64,000 nucleotides of DNA from Eubacterium sp. (GTDB taxonomy: Bacteria; Bacillota; Clostridia; Lachnospirales; Lachnospiraceae). The stretch spans positions 1-64,000 of the forward strand of contig JAILAR010000174.1 of the NCBI GenBank assembly GCA_024681515.1. Reading direction: 5' to 3'. Both the position numbers and the translations under genes were made by a program. Of the stretch, positions 8,490 to 16,109 are shown piece after piece. The notes beneath the pieces are model-generated. The model did no database searches and was not told the DNA's origin. It was given only the letters and a program-made list of their open reading frames with translations. Position 1 is the stretch's first letter; each line of letters starts with the position of its first letter.

Positions 8490-9467
8490 ATGCTGCACGA
8501 AACCATTATTCTTTCCGAAGAAAGAAAAGTAACTCTCACAACCTATCTCATCGAGGATCAGGCGGAATACCAGCACGGAGCGAAGCGTCCCATTGTGGTG
8601 ATCTGTCCCGGCGGCGGATATGCCTTTCTCTCGGAACGGGAATCGGAGCCCGTAGCACTTCAGTATGTGGCAGCGGGATTTCATGCGGCAATCCTACGCT
8701 ACGGGATCAATGAATATGCCGTGGCTCCCGGGCCGCTGAATGATATTGCCGGGGCTGTGGCTTATCTCCGGGATCATTCCGATGTTTGGCATATCGATAA
8801 CGACGCAGTCATCGTCATGGGCTTTTCTGCCGGTGCGCATGTGGCCGGTCAGCTGGGAGTATTCTGGAATAACGGCAGACTTCTGCCCCACTATGCAGAG
8901 GATCTCACCCGCATAAAACCGAACGGCATGATCCTCTGTTATCCGGTTCTGGATCTGCGTGCAACGGATACACACATGGAGATCGGTGCAAAACCCGGGG
9001 ACAGACCGGAGGATATACCCTTCGGCCAGAAGCATCCGAAGATGCCCCTGGATAAGATCTTCATCATGGACGAAAAGGAAGGGCGTTATTTTGCGGATTT
9101 TGAAAGCGCCATGAATGCCTATATCTTTGACGGAGAATATACCTCGGAACAGGAGGACTTTTATTCTCTTCAGAATCAGGTTTCCGAGGACACCTGTCCG
9201 GCATTTCTGTGGCACTGTGACGGAGACGGACTGATCCTTCCGTCCAATTCTCTGGATTTTGCTTCGGCTATGAAGAAATATCACCGCCCCGTTGAACTGC
9301 ATCTCTATGCCGGCGGCGGACACGGGATTTCCCTTGCAAATGAAAGAACCACCTGCGATATCTGGAATTATTATCCCTATGCGGAAAGCTGGATGAAACA
9401 TTCCATTGACTGGGTGGAGCAGCTGACAGGTTTTTCGGAACGGATCACCCGTGAACTGAAGCATTAA
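8490..9467 (+). CDS. Alpha/beta-hydrolase, acetyl-xylan-esterase-like
   Basis: 325 residues, no signal peptide. An esterase/lipase fold of the Aes type: oxyanion-hole region CPGGGYAFLS near 38, nucleophile elbow GFSAGAH near 110, an Asp region HCDGDGLILPSNS near 245, and the catalytic His in YAGGGHGISL near 277. The family removes acyl groups such as acetate from sugars. Position between xylB and a sugar regulator suggests it deacetylates imported xylo-oligosaccharides in the cytoplasm; the substrate is inferred. The ribosome site AAGGAG is preceded by the hairpin leader element. Confidence 0.8.
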   Translation: MLHETIILSEERKVTLTTYLIEDQAEYQHGAKRPIVVICPGGGYAFLSERESEPVALQYVAAGFHAAILRYGINEYAVAPGPLNDIAGAVAYLRDHSDVWHIDNDAVIVMGFSAGAHVAGQLGVFWNNGRLLPHYAEDLTRIKPNGMILCYPVLDLRATDTHMEIGAKPGDRPEDIPFGQKHPKMPLDKIFIMDEKEGRYFADFESAMNAYIFDGEYTSEQEDFYSLQNQVSEDTCPAFLWHCDGDGLILPSNSLDFASAMKKYHRPVELHLYAGGGHGISLANERTTCDIWNYYPYAESWMKHSIDWVEQLTGFSERITRELKH

Positions 9468-9532
9468 CGTGTCATGCACTTATGTCAGCATTTCATTTTG
9501 AAAAAACAAGAAAATAATCGGGAAGGTTCAGA

Positions 9533-11107
9533 ATGTACAAGGTTTTAATCGCAGATGATGAAAAGATCATACGTATGGGACTCTGCAGCATCATTGACTG
9601 GAATGCGGAGGGCTTCGAGATAGCTGCACAGGCTGCCAACGGCAGCGAGGCACTTCAGCTGATCGATTCCATGAATCCGGATGTGATACTGATCGATATC
9701 AAGATGCCGAAGCTCCATGGGCTGGATGCGATCCGGGAAGCACGCACCGCCGGCTTTACAGGCAAGGTAATCGTACTCTCCGGCTATTCGGATTTTGAAT
9801 ATGCCCAGACCGCCATCAACTACGGGGTACTCTCCTACCTTACCAAGCCGGTGGATACAGAGAAGCTTCTGTCCGTGATCCGGAAGATCCGTGCGGAACT
9901 TGACGAAGAAGCCCGTATGGAAGAATCAAAGGATGAATTCTTCAGTAAAACCCGCAAATCTCTTCTTCGCGGTTTCTTTACCGAGGAACTGACACTGAAC
10001 AAAGAAGAGATCACGCAACTGGGGCTGGATCATTCCGCCTATCAGGTACTATTCTATGAGAAATACGACCAGAACGTAGGGGATTTCCCCTACGAACTTT
10101 CTGACATCTTACGGGTGACAAATCAGGAGGAACAGGAGATCGAAGCCGTACGGATCGATGATAAGGCCGTTCTGCTCCTGAAGGGGCACCATCCCATCGA
10201 ACGTCTCAGCCAGATGCTGGAGAAGTACGAAAATGAACTCCCTCCCGAGAAGAATTCTCCGTTGGATTCCATTTTCATCGCCTGCGGCAGTGTGGTAAAG
10301 CATGTGTCCGACATTCCCAGATCGTATCATGAGGCGCTGCATCTTATGGACCGGCGGTTTTTCTGTGATGAAAACCAGCATGTGATGCTGTATGATGAAG
10401 CACTGGAAGCGGAATCCGAGGATGCGGAGGAACTGACGGATTCCGAAAAGCAGGACCTGAAAAACCGGATCATCACGGAGTACTCCGAGCAGCTGGTAAA
10501 CAATATCCAGGTTTTCAACAGGAATAAAACCGCTGATTCCCTGCGACAGCTGAAAACCGTACTGTACAACGCTCCTCTTACCATTGACGATGAGAAAAAT
10601 CTTCTGATCGACATATATCTGAAGATCAAGGAGAAGCTGCTCCTGCTGTACAGCCAGACGGAGATTCCCTTCCCGGCGAATTCCAAAGCCCTGCAATACA
10701 TCATGAACAGTAATTACCTGCATGAGATCCTGCTCTTCTTTACTGAGCAGTTTGATATGATCATGTCTGCCATCGGCTATTCCTCCCGGGACAGCATTAT
10801 CGATGATGTGATCTACTACATCGACCATAATTTCCAGACAAACATAACGCTGGAGAACATTGCTCCTCTCTTTGGTTATAACAGCTCCTATCTGGGCAAG
10901 ATCTTCAGCCGTAAGATGGGAATGAATTTCAATGCATATCTGGATCATGTCCGCACCGAGAAGGCCAAGGACATCCTGCTCACTTCCAAAGCGCAGGTCT
11001 ATAAGGTTGCGGAAATGGTGGGTTATAAAAACGTGGACTATTTCCACATCAAGTTCAAGAAGCACACCGGCTGCAGCCCGGCGGAGTTCAGGAAGCAGAA
11101 TACCTGA
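9533..11107 (+). CDS. YesN-type response regulator with AraC DNA-binding domain
   Basis: 524 residues. The N-terminal receiver domain (1-125) has ADDEKIIR, the phospho-acceptor Asp in VILIDIKMPKLHG, SGYSDFEYA and the Lys in LTKPVD. The central 300 residues are a variable linker. The C-terminal 100 residues are an AraC/XylS double helix-turn-helix (FGYNSSYLGKIFSRKMGMNF and VAEMVGYKNVDYFHIKFKK). Such regulators pair with YesM kinases and activate polysaccharide-uptake operons. No kinase adjoins it; the only YesM-type kinase is at 27736-29529. Confidence 0.9.
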   Translation: MYKVLIADDEKIIRMGLCSIIDWNAEGFEIAAQAANGSEALQLIDSMNPDVILIDIKMPKLHGLDAIREARTAGFTGKVIVLSGYSDFEYAQTAINYGVLSYLTKPVDTEKLLSVIRKIRAELDEEARMEESKDEFFSKTRKSLLRGFFTEELTLNKEEITQLGLDHSAYQVLFYEKYDQNVGDFPYELSDILRVTNQEEQEIEAVRIDDKAVLLLKGHHPIERLSQMLEKYENELPPEKNSPLDSIFIACGSVVKHVSDIPRSYHEALHLMDRRFFCDENQHVMLYDEALEAESEDAEELTDSEKQDLKNRIITEYSEQLVNNIQVFNRNKTADSLRQLKTVLYNAPLTIDDEKNLLIDIYLKIKEKLLLLYSQTEIPFPANSKALQYIMNSNYLHEILLFFTEQFDMIMSAIGYSSRDSIIDDVIYYIDHNFQTNITLENIAPLFGYNSSYLGKIFSRKMGMNFNAYLDHVRTEKAKDILLTSKAQVYKVAEMVGYKNVDYFHIKFKKHTGCSPAEFRKQNT

Positions 11108-11128
11108 CATTCTTTTACATCATGAAAT

Positions 11129-11169
11129 AAGCGGTCCAATCCGGAATTAACACCGGAATCGGACCGCTT
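11129..11169 (+). terminator. Terminator after the YesN-type regulator
   Basis: AAGCGGTCC pairs with GGACCGCTT, with an inner TCCGG/CCGGA stem, ending in TTTACATTT. It lies 22 bases past the stop codon. Bases 11170-11404 hold no gene I can support. Confidence 0.75.
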
Positions 11170-11404
11170 TACATTTGATATTCTAATTTGTAAAAACTTT
11201 ACACGATCTGCCTTTACGCTTTCTGCGTTTTAAGCAGGGCAAGTACATAGTCCTTGGTGACATTGAACATCATCATCCTTTTATTAAATGATAAAGCTGA
11301 ATCAAAAGAGATTCAAGTGTCGTCCACTGATTTTTCACGGTTATCTATTGTTCTTCTGCGTAGTCGTATGTAAAATCCGGCTGTTGTCTGACTATCGATA
11401 TTGG

Positions 11405-12337
11405 TCATTTCTCAATAAGATATCCATCCGTCCTGAATGAATACTCAACTCCGTTGATCTTCACTGTTTCTCCTTTCGGATACCAGCCTCTTTCATCCTC
11501 AAACCACCAGCCCTTACTGTTCTTCCTCCATCTGCCCTTCGGCTGATATCTCCATGCGCCGCTTTTGGAGAGCCAGTAGCCACCTATCCACTCATTTGAA
11601 GCCATGGAGCCGTCATTTCGGAAGTAGTACCAGGTTCCGTCAATCTTATGCCAGCCTTTGAACATACATCCAATTGAGGACGCATTTTTACAAAAATAGT
11701 ACCAGTTGTAAACCCCATTATAGGAGAGTTTTTTCCAACCCGTCTGCATGACACCTTCGTGATCTGAATAATACCATTTTCCATCAATTTCAAACCATTC
11801 TTTAGCTATTTTTCCATTTTCCATAACATAGTAGGGTTTTCCAAAAGTGTAATTCAATCCTTTAATTGGATCTCCATTTATATCGACGCCACTAACTATA
11901 ACGGTAAATTCTGCCACTATATTTCCGTCAAGTAAAGCTCTAACGGTCATTTGCCCTGTCTGTTCATATGGTACTGCAAAAAAAGCATATCCCCCTTCAC
12001 TCACTTTATGAGGTTTAACTATACATCCATCAGGCAAAACCGCATTCCATTCAGCATTTTTAACTAAAACCTCATTATCCCCGAGTAGCGGATATTTCTC
12101 GTTTTCATTTTCAGTACCATCAGATACAGCAAGAGCAAATACACATTCACCTCCCCAGCCGATTCTAACAATCCCGTGATCACAGTACTCACTAAAATCA
12201 TGTAAACACGAAAGCGGAAACAATGGAATAAAAACCCTGTAATTCTGTGTATTCCGGATAGTTTCAGCAAAAGAGGCTAAATCAAGCGAAAATAACATGA
12301 AAAAGGATAATAATAAAGCACAAATCCGTCTTTTCAT
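11405..12337 (-). CDS. Secreted protein with choline-binding-like cell-wall repeats
   Basis: 310 residues from the ATG at 12337 (a GTG at 12349 is also possible but too close to the ribosome site AAAGG). Signal peptide RRICALLLSFFMLFSLDLASFA. Residues 30-165 are beta-rich and unrecognised. From about residue 165 to the end there are GW-type wall-binding repeats (GKWYYSDHEGVMQTGW, GTWYYFRNDGSMASNEW, KGWWFEDERGWYPKG). The gene follows the caspase-like gene with almost no gap, so they are co-transcribed. Codon use is more AT-rich than in the neighbouring xyl region. Confidence 0.75.
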   Translation of the reverse strand: MKRRICALLLSFFMLFSLDLASFAETIRNTQNYRVFIPLFPLSCLHDFSEYCDHGIVRIGWGGECVFALAVSDGTENENEKYPLLGDNEVLVKNAEWNAVLPDGCIVKPHKVSEGGYAFFAVPYEQTGQMTVRALLDGNIVAEFTVIVSGVDINGDPIKGLNYTFGKPYYVMENGKIAKEWFEIDGKWYYSDHEGVMQTGWKKLSYNGVYNWYYFCKNASSIGCMFKGWHKIDGTWYYFRNDGSMASNEWIGGYWLSKSGAWRYQPKGRWRKNSKGWWFEDERGWYPKGETVKINGVEYSFRTDGYLIEK

Positions 12338-12345
12338 TATTTCAT

Positions 12346-13746
12346 TCACCTTTCTGATTGTTTTTCAAATATTGTGAAATTGTTATCAGCCGAATATACA
12401 GCAACATGTTGTTCGATATTGTTGGTATTCACATAGTTTTCTAGACCATCAAATAAATGATTAGTTGAATATGAATACAACTCACTCAACGTAACAATTG
12501 AATTATGATCAATGTCCGCATACATCTGTGCGGGTTGATTTGCATGAATATCCCACCCCCCACCACGTGTCCAGCAATGAGTGGCTATATCAAGTTCATT
12601 TATAGCATTATTGTACATAACTTTATAACCAAAACTATATTCAGTTGATGCAGACGAACACAAAACTATATACTTCTCATTTGCTAATTCTCCAGATCGT
12701 GTATCACCAATAAAATCTGATAAAAAAACATCTTCAGGATTACCTGATTGTCCTCGGTCGATTATTGTTCCTGCATAACATGCACTTAAAAAGAGTATCA
12801 CTTTACCATTATATGAGTCAAGTAAAGCATGTAGCATTTGACCTGTAACATAACTATCACTACATAAACGTAACAATCCACTACTTGATCCGTGGCATGA
12901 CAGACACAAATATGTGATATCGCTTTCATTAGCATCAGACATCACATCGTCAATTAGATCACAAAACACCTCGTAAGAAGGAGCGGATCTCTTCTCAATT
13001 CTGACAAACTGACTATCCTGATAAAATGTCATATCAGATAAACAGTTTTGCCATCCATTTAATTCCGCTTCATTTGACGAGTCGCTGTTTGCGATAACAA
13101 TCGCTCTTCTAGTAGTATCCTGAAGTTGTCCATTAGAATTAAAGAAATATGAATATCCGGTTATTGTTTTCCAACCTGTTACCATCTGCCCTAAAGAGTT
13201 GAAGAAATACGTGTATCCTGTAATTGTTTTCCATCCTGTTACCATTTGACCATTGGTTTTAAAAAAATACCAATATGTCCCAACGGCATTACTGATTTGA
13301 CGCCAGCCGGTTACCATCTGGCCGTTTGATTTGAAATAATACCAATTATTATCAATTTGCTTCCAGCCCGTTACCATTGCTCCGTTTGATGGATTTAGAT
13401 AATACCAATGGCTATTATCATACAACCATCCGGTCTGCATCCAGCCGGCCGCATCAAAATGATACCAAGCATCGCTTATATACTCCCAGTCATTAGATGT
13501 AAACGTACCATCTGTATGACGATACCACCACTTACCGACAGTATTGTTATATATCCACTGCCCCGGAATAGTCGCCGGATTATCTCGCAATGGTTCATCT
13601 TCATCCGGATCCGTCGCAATTTGTGCCTGTTCCGAGTTATCATGATCTGTTTCTTCGGCAAATGCTCTAAAAGAGCCATTGCAACTGAAAGCAAGCATAA
13701 ATGCTATTACAACCGCTACAAAACGTCTTTCTATTTTTTTCTTCAT
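12346..13746 (-). CDS. Exported caspase-like protease with cell-wall-binding repeats
   Basis: 466 residues from the ATG at 13746, chosen for its AGAGAGG ribosome site. Signal peptide near 1-30 (VAVVIAFMLAFSCNGSFRAFA). Residues 60-210 carry about seven GW/WYYF wall-binding repeats (MVTGWKQIDNNWYYFKSNGQ is typical). The C-terminal half begins at RRAIVIANSD and has a caspase-fold dyad: His in YLCLSCHGSSSG and Cys in ILFLSACYAG, in the usual order and spacing. This suggests a surface-anchored peptidase of the clan CD type; it is not a clear clostripain. It lies directly downstream of the AgrD-like gene. Its substrate is unknown; peptide maturation or wall-protein cleavage are both possible. Confidence 0.75.
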   Translation of the reverse strand: MKKKIERRFVAVVIAFMLAFSCNGSFRAFAEETDHDNSEQAQIATDPDEDEPLRDNPATIPGQWIYNNTVGKWWYRHTDGTFTSNDWEYISDAWYHFDAAGWMQTGWLYDNSHWYYLNPSNGAMVTGWKQIDNNWYYFKSNGQMVTGWRQISNAVGTYWYFFKTNGQMVTGWKTITGYTYFFNSLGQMVTGWKTITGYSYFFNSNGQLQDTTRRAIVIANSDSSNEAELNGWQNCLSDMTFYQDSQFVRIEKRSAPSYEVFCDLIDDVMSDANESDITYLCLSCHGSSSGLLRLCSDSYVTGQMLHALLDSYNGKVILFLSACYAGTIIDRGQSGNPEDVFLSDFIGDTRSGELANEKYIVLCSSASTEYSFGYKVMYNNAINELDIATHCWTRGGGWDIHANQPAQMYADIDHNSIVTLSELYSYSTNHLFDGLENYVNTNNIEQHVAVYSADNNFTIFEKQSER

Positions 13747-13794
13747 AAAAGTCCTCTCTTTCTGTAACACCGGATAATCAATGATTTGAATTTC

Positions 13795-13840
13795 TTCCAA
13801 AGGGGATGAAGGGACTTTACTCCCTTTGTCCCCTTTGGAA
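13795..13840 (-). promoter_or_regulatory. Large hairpin between agrD and the caspase-like gene
   Basis: TTCCAAAGGGGA pairs with TCCCCTTTGGAA, and the inner GGGA with TCCC, in a 46-base near-perfect hairpin. No T-run follows on the minus strand, so it is more likely an RNA-processing or attenuation site than a full terminator. It could set different levels of agrD and protease transcript. Confidence 0.55.
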
Positions 13841-13859
13841 TTACCCTGACGAAAACAAT

Positions 13860-14015
13860 TTAGTGTTTACGTTCAAGCAGCTTTGCAAGGTTTTCCGGCT
13901 CCTCTGGCTGATACCATGCATTTCTGCATGTCGGTGCAAGCAATGTAGCCAAAACGATCGCCAAGGAAACCACTTTTGTCCCCAACACCAATAGTTTTTC
14001 ATTTCTTTTTTTCAT
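13860..14015 (-). CDS. agrD: AgrD-like cyclic autoinducer peptide precursor
   Basis: 51 residues with a strong ribosome site (GGGAGGTAAG). The basic start KKRNEKLL leads into a hydrophobic helix (VVSLAIVLATLLA), then the core TCRNAWYQPEEPENLAKLL. Clostridial AgrD precursors have the same plan: a helix, a Cys, four ring residues, and a tail of [HY]QPEEP type. By analogy the ring would be Cys30 to Trp34 as a thiolactone, cut before Tyr35; this is inferred. The gene is divergent from agrB rather than downstream of it, and is followed by the caspase-like protease gene. Confidence 0.85.
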   Translation of the reverse strand: MKKRNEKLLVLGTKVVSLAIVLATLLAPTCRNAWYQPEEPENLAKLLERKH

Positions 14016-14045
14016 TTTAACTTACCTCCCATGAGTGTTTTTTTC

Positions 14046-14051
14046 ATTATA
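14046..14051 (-). promoter_or_regulatory. -10 box of the agrD promoter
   Basis: TATAAT preceded by TGG (extended -10) lies 30 bases upstream of the agrD start. No good -35 is present, which fits an activated promoter. The 72-bp dyad lies just upstream. Confidence 0.55.
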
Positions 14052-14081
14052 CCACTGATGTTTTGCTTTTTGAGCAATTCG

Positions 14082-14153
14082 CGGATAAACGTAACAAATT
14101 GGCGGACGAGCGTTGACAAGTACGTTCGTCCGCCATTTTTGCACGTTCATCCG
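14082..14153. promoter_or_regulatory. 72-bp dyad between agrD and agrB
   Basis: Perfect inner arms GGCGGACGA (14101-14109) and TCGTCCGCC (14126-14134) and outer arms CGGATAAACGT (14082-14092) and ACGTTCATCCG (14143-14153, one mismatch) share one centre at 14117.5. It sits between the divergent agrD and agrB promoters. It is probably the operator of the LytTR regulator encoded downstream, which is inferred from position. Confidence 0.6.
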
Positions 14154-14157
14154 TTGT

Positions 14158-14186
14158 TTGAAAACAAACTCGTCTCTTTGTAGTAT
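14158..14186 (+). promoter_or_regulatory. Promoter of agrB
   Basis: TTGAAA (14158-14163) and TAGTAT (14181-14186) with a 17-base spacer, directly beside the dyad and 45 bases upstream of the agrB start. Confidence 0.6.
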
Positions 14187-14231
14187 CATATCGATAAAAC
14201 CATAAGCTTTTCCGAAGGGAGATAATAACCC

Positions 14232-14717
14232 ATGATACTATCAAACAAACTGAGCAATTCTCTTGTTACATCCTTATGCAAAAACAATAAAATGGATCCG
14301 GAATATGCTAAGGCAAACAGTTACTGCCTTGAACAATTGTTTGATTTAATCATATATCATTTTACTCTTGTACTCATTGGAGCGGCAGTTCGACGTTTGG
14401 CTCTAACTTTGCTGTATATCATTACTGTCACACCAACAAAAATGCTCGCAGGCGGAGCCCATGCAAAATCCAGAGGAATATGCAGCATTCTTTCCTATGC
14501 AGTTTTTGGGGGTACGATATTTCTTTGTCCCTATCTTCCATACTTTGACGAGTTCTCAATCATTCCGTTTCTTCCATTGGAGATAATGCTCTGGATTTTT
14601 GCGCCTGTATGCCATCCAAACAAACAGCTAACAGATAAACAACGAAAATCCGCTCGACGCATTTTATTGATTTATTTTTTTATACTAAATATAATGGTAC
14701 TAGTATACCACTTTTGA
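14232..14717 (+). pseudogene. agrB: agrB, 5' part, truncated by IS630-type insertion
   Basis: 161 codons are open, of which 157 are native and the rest read into the insertion sequence. AgrB is the membrane endopeptidase that cuts AgrD and forms the ring. The catalytic His and Cys are visible in AGGAHAKSRGICSILS near 74-88, flanked by several membrane segments. Full AgrB proteins are about 190 residues. The missing 34 codons resume at 15998 beyond the element and end at 16102; joining the two gives 191 residues in frame. The cut removes the last one or two membrane segments, so activity is doubtful but not excluded. Confidence 0.85.
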
Positions 14718-15995
14718 ATTAACTACACATTTATCTTGATCTGTGTTATAATACCCATATACGGTATATGGAGGTATGCACAGATGAACAAACCTAAACC
14801 TTTGGCTCTTGATCCAGAACATGAAATCCAGCTTAAGAAGCTTTCCCATTCAGGGATGACACCTATATTGATTGCCAAGAGAGCGAAGATTTTGCTCCTC
14901 AAAGCAGAAGGTAAGTCGGATGATTTCATTGCCTCCGAACTTGGAATTAATCGTCGTACGGTTATTCTTTGGGTAAAGAAATATAAAAACCGTACTCCTG
15001 ACGATACAATCGATTCGCTTCTCAGTGTGTCCGAAGGCCGCGGCCGCAAGGAGGAAATATCAGGCGAAGCCAAGACATGGCTTATTAGCATAGCATGTAT
15101 GAAGCCAAAGGATTTAGGCCTCGCAGCAGAAACCTGGACAAATGAGTCGCTTGCTAATTATCTGAGAACACATGCTGCAGAGGCTGGTTTTGAGAGGCTT
15201 TCCACAGTCTCAACCTCTGGTGTTTACCGTATTCTGGATAAAAGCAATGTTAAGCCATTTCGCATACAGTATTATTGCGAGCGACGTGATCCGGATTTTG
15301 ACTCAAAAATGCATAATGTCCTTTTGGTTTATAAACAGTTATCTATTCAGTTTGATGAAGATGGAAACCTGATTCCGTTTGGAGATCAAGATTCAGTCGT
15401 CCATGTTCTGTCCTATGATGAAAAGCCTGGCATTCAGGCGATTGCAACCACAGGGGAAGACAGGAATCCAACTTTGGAACATGGAACAATCAAACGCGAT
15501 TATGAATACAAACGGTTAGGAACGGTTTCCTTACTTGCCGGTATAGATCTTCAATCAGGGGAAGCCATTCCGCTTGTGAGAGACTCACATAAAAGCGAGG
15601 ATTATATCGACTTCTTGAAACTGTTGGATAACAAATACCCGCATGGTGATAAGATTCGTATCGTCCTTGATAATCTTGCGGTACACAAATCCGAGCAGGT
15701 TCAGGATTATTTGAACACTGTCCCGGGGCGTTTTGAGTTTGTGTTTACACCGAAGCATGCATCCTGGCTCAATCTGGTAGAAGGCTTTTTCAGCAAGATG
15801 ACCAAACAAATGCTACGTGGTATCCGTGTCAAAACAAAACAAGAACTGATTGATCGAATCTACAAATACTTCGACGAGATCAATGAAGAACCAGTGGTCT
15901 ATCATTGGACATGGAAACTGGATGACATTGATATCAACGAGGAGGTAAATGTGGAGACATTTTCAAAATGTGCATCTAATTGATAGATGCTATAC
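14703..15995 (+). mobile_element. IS630-type insertion sequence in agrB
   Basis: 1293 bp. The ends begin GTATACCACTTTTGAATTA and, on the other strand, GTATAGCATCTATCAATTA: imperfect inverted repeats. The insertion split a CTAG target with TA duplicated (14701-14702 and 15996-15997), exactly the habit of the IS630 family. It carries one transposase gene in the same direction as agrB. Confidence 0.85.
14784..15983 (+). CDS. IS630-family transposase
   Basis: 399 residues from the ATG at 14784, chosen for its GGAGG site. The N-terminal helix-turn-helix (SDDFIASELGINRRTVILWVKKY split across 55-80) binds the ends. The DDE catalytic core is visible: Asp in VLSYDEKPGIQA, Asp in IRIVLDNLAVHKS, and Glu in ASWLNLVEGFFS. 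The gene looks intact, so the element may still be mobile. Confidence 0.9.
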   Translation: MNKPKPLALDPEHEIQLKKLSHSGMTPILIAKRAKILLLKAEGKSDDFIASELGINRRTVILWVKKYKNRTPDDTIDSLLSVSEGRGRKEEISGEAKTWLISIACMKPKDLGLAAETWTNESLANYLRTHAAEAGFERLSTVSTSGVYRILDKSNVKPFRIQYYCERRDPDFDSKMHNVLLVYKQLSIQFDEDGNLIPFGDQDSVVHVLSYDEKPGIQAIATTGEDRNPTLEHGTIKRDYEYKRLGTVSLLAGIDLQSGEAIPLVRDSHKSEDYIDFLKLLDNKYPHGDKIRIVLDNLAVHKSEQVQDYLNTVPGRFEFVFTPKHASWLNLVEGFFSKMTKQMLRGIRVKTKQELIDRIYKYFDEINEEPVVYHWTWKLDDIDINEEVNVETFSKCASN

Positions 15996-15997
15996 TA

Positions 15998-16102
15998 GTA
16001 CTCATTTTCTCTGGTTATACAATTTCTCTTAAACTGGTATTTTTGTGCCTTATGATTGTTCTGATTAACCAGATTTTGGGTAAGATACTATACCGGAGTT
16101 GA
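15998..16102 (+). pseudogene. agrB: agrB, 3' remnant beyond the insertion
   Basis: 34 codons encode a membrane helix (KLVFLCLMIVLINQILG) and end LYRS-stop. The frame matches the 5' part once one copy of the TA duplication and the element are removed. It has no start of its own. Confidence 0.8.
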
Positions 16103-16109
16103 TTTACTT

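Noticed and set aside
11216..11275. 19-codon minus-strand frame (MMMFNVTKDYVLALLKTQKA)
   Set aside because: A plausible start exists but the peptide is too short and matches no family I know; it may be a gene remnant.
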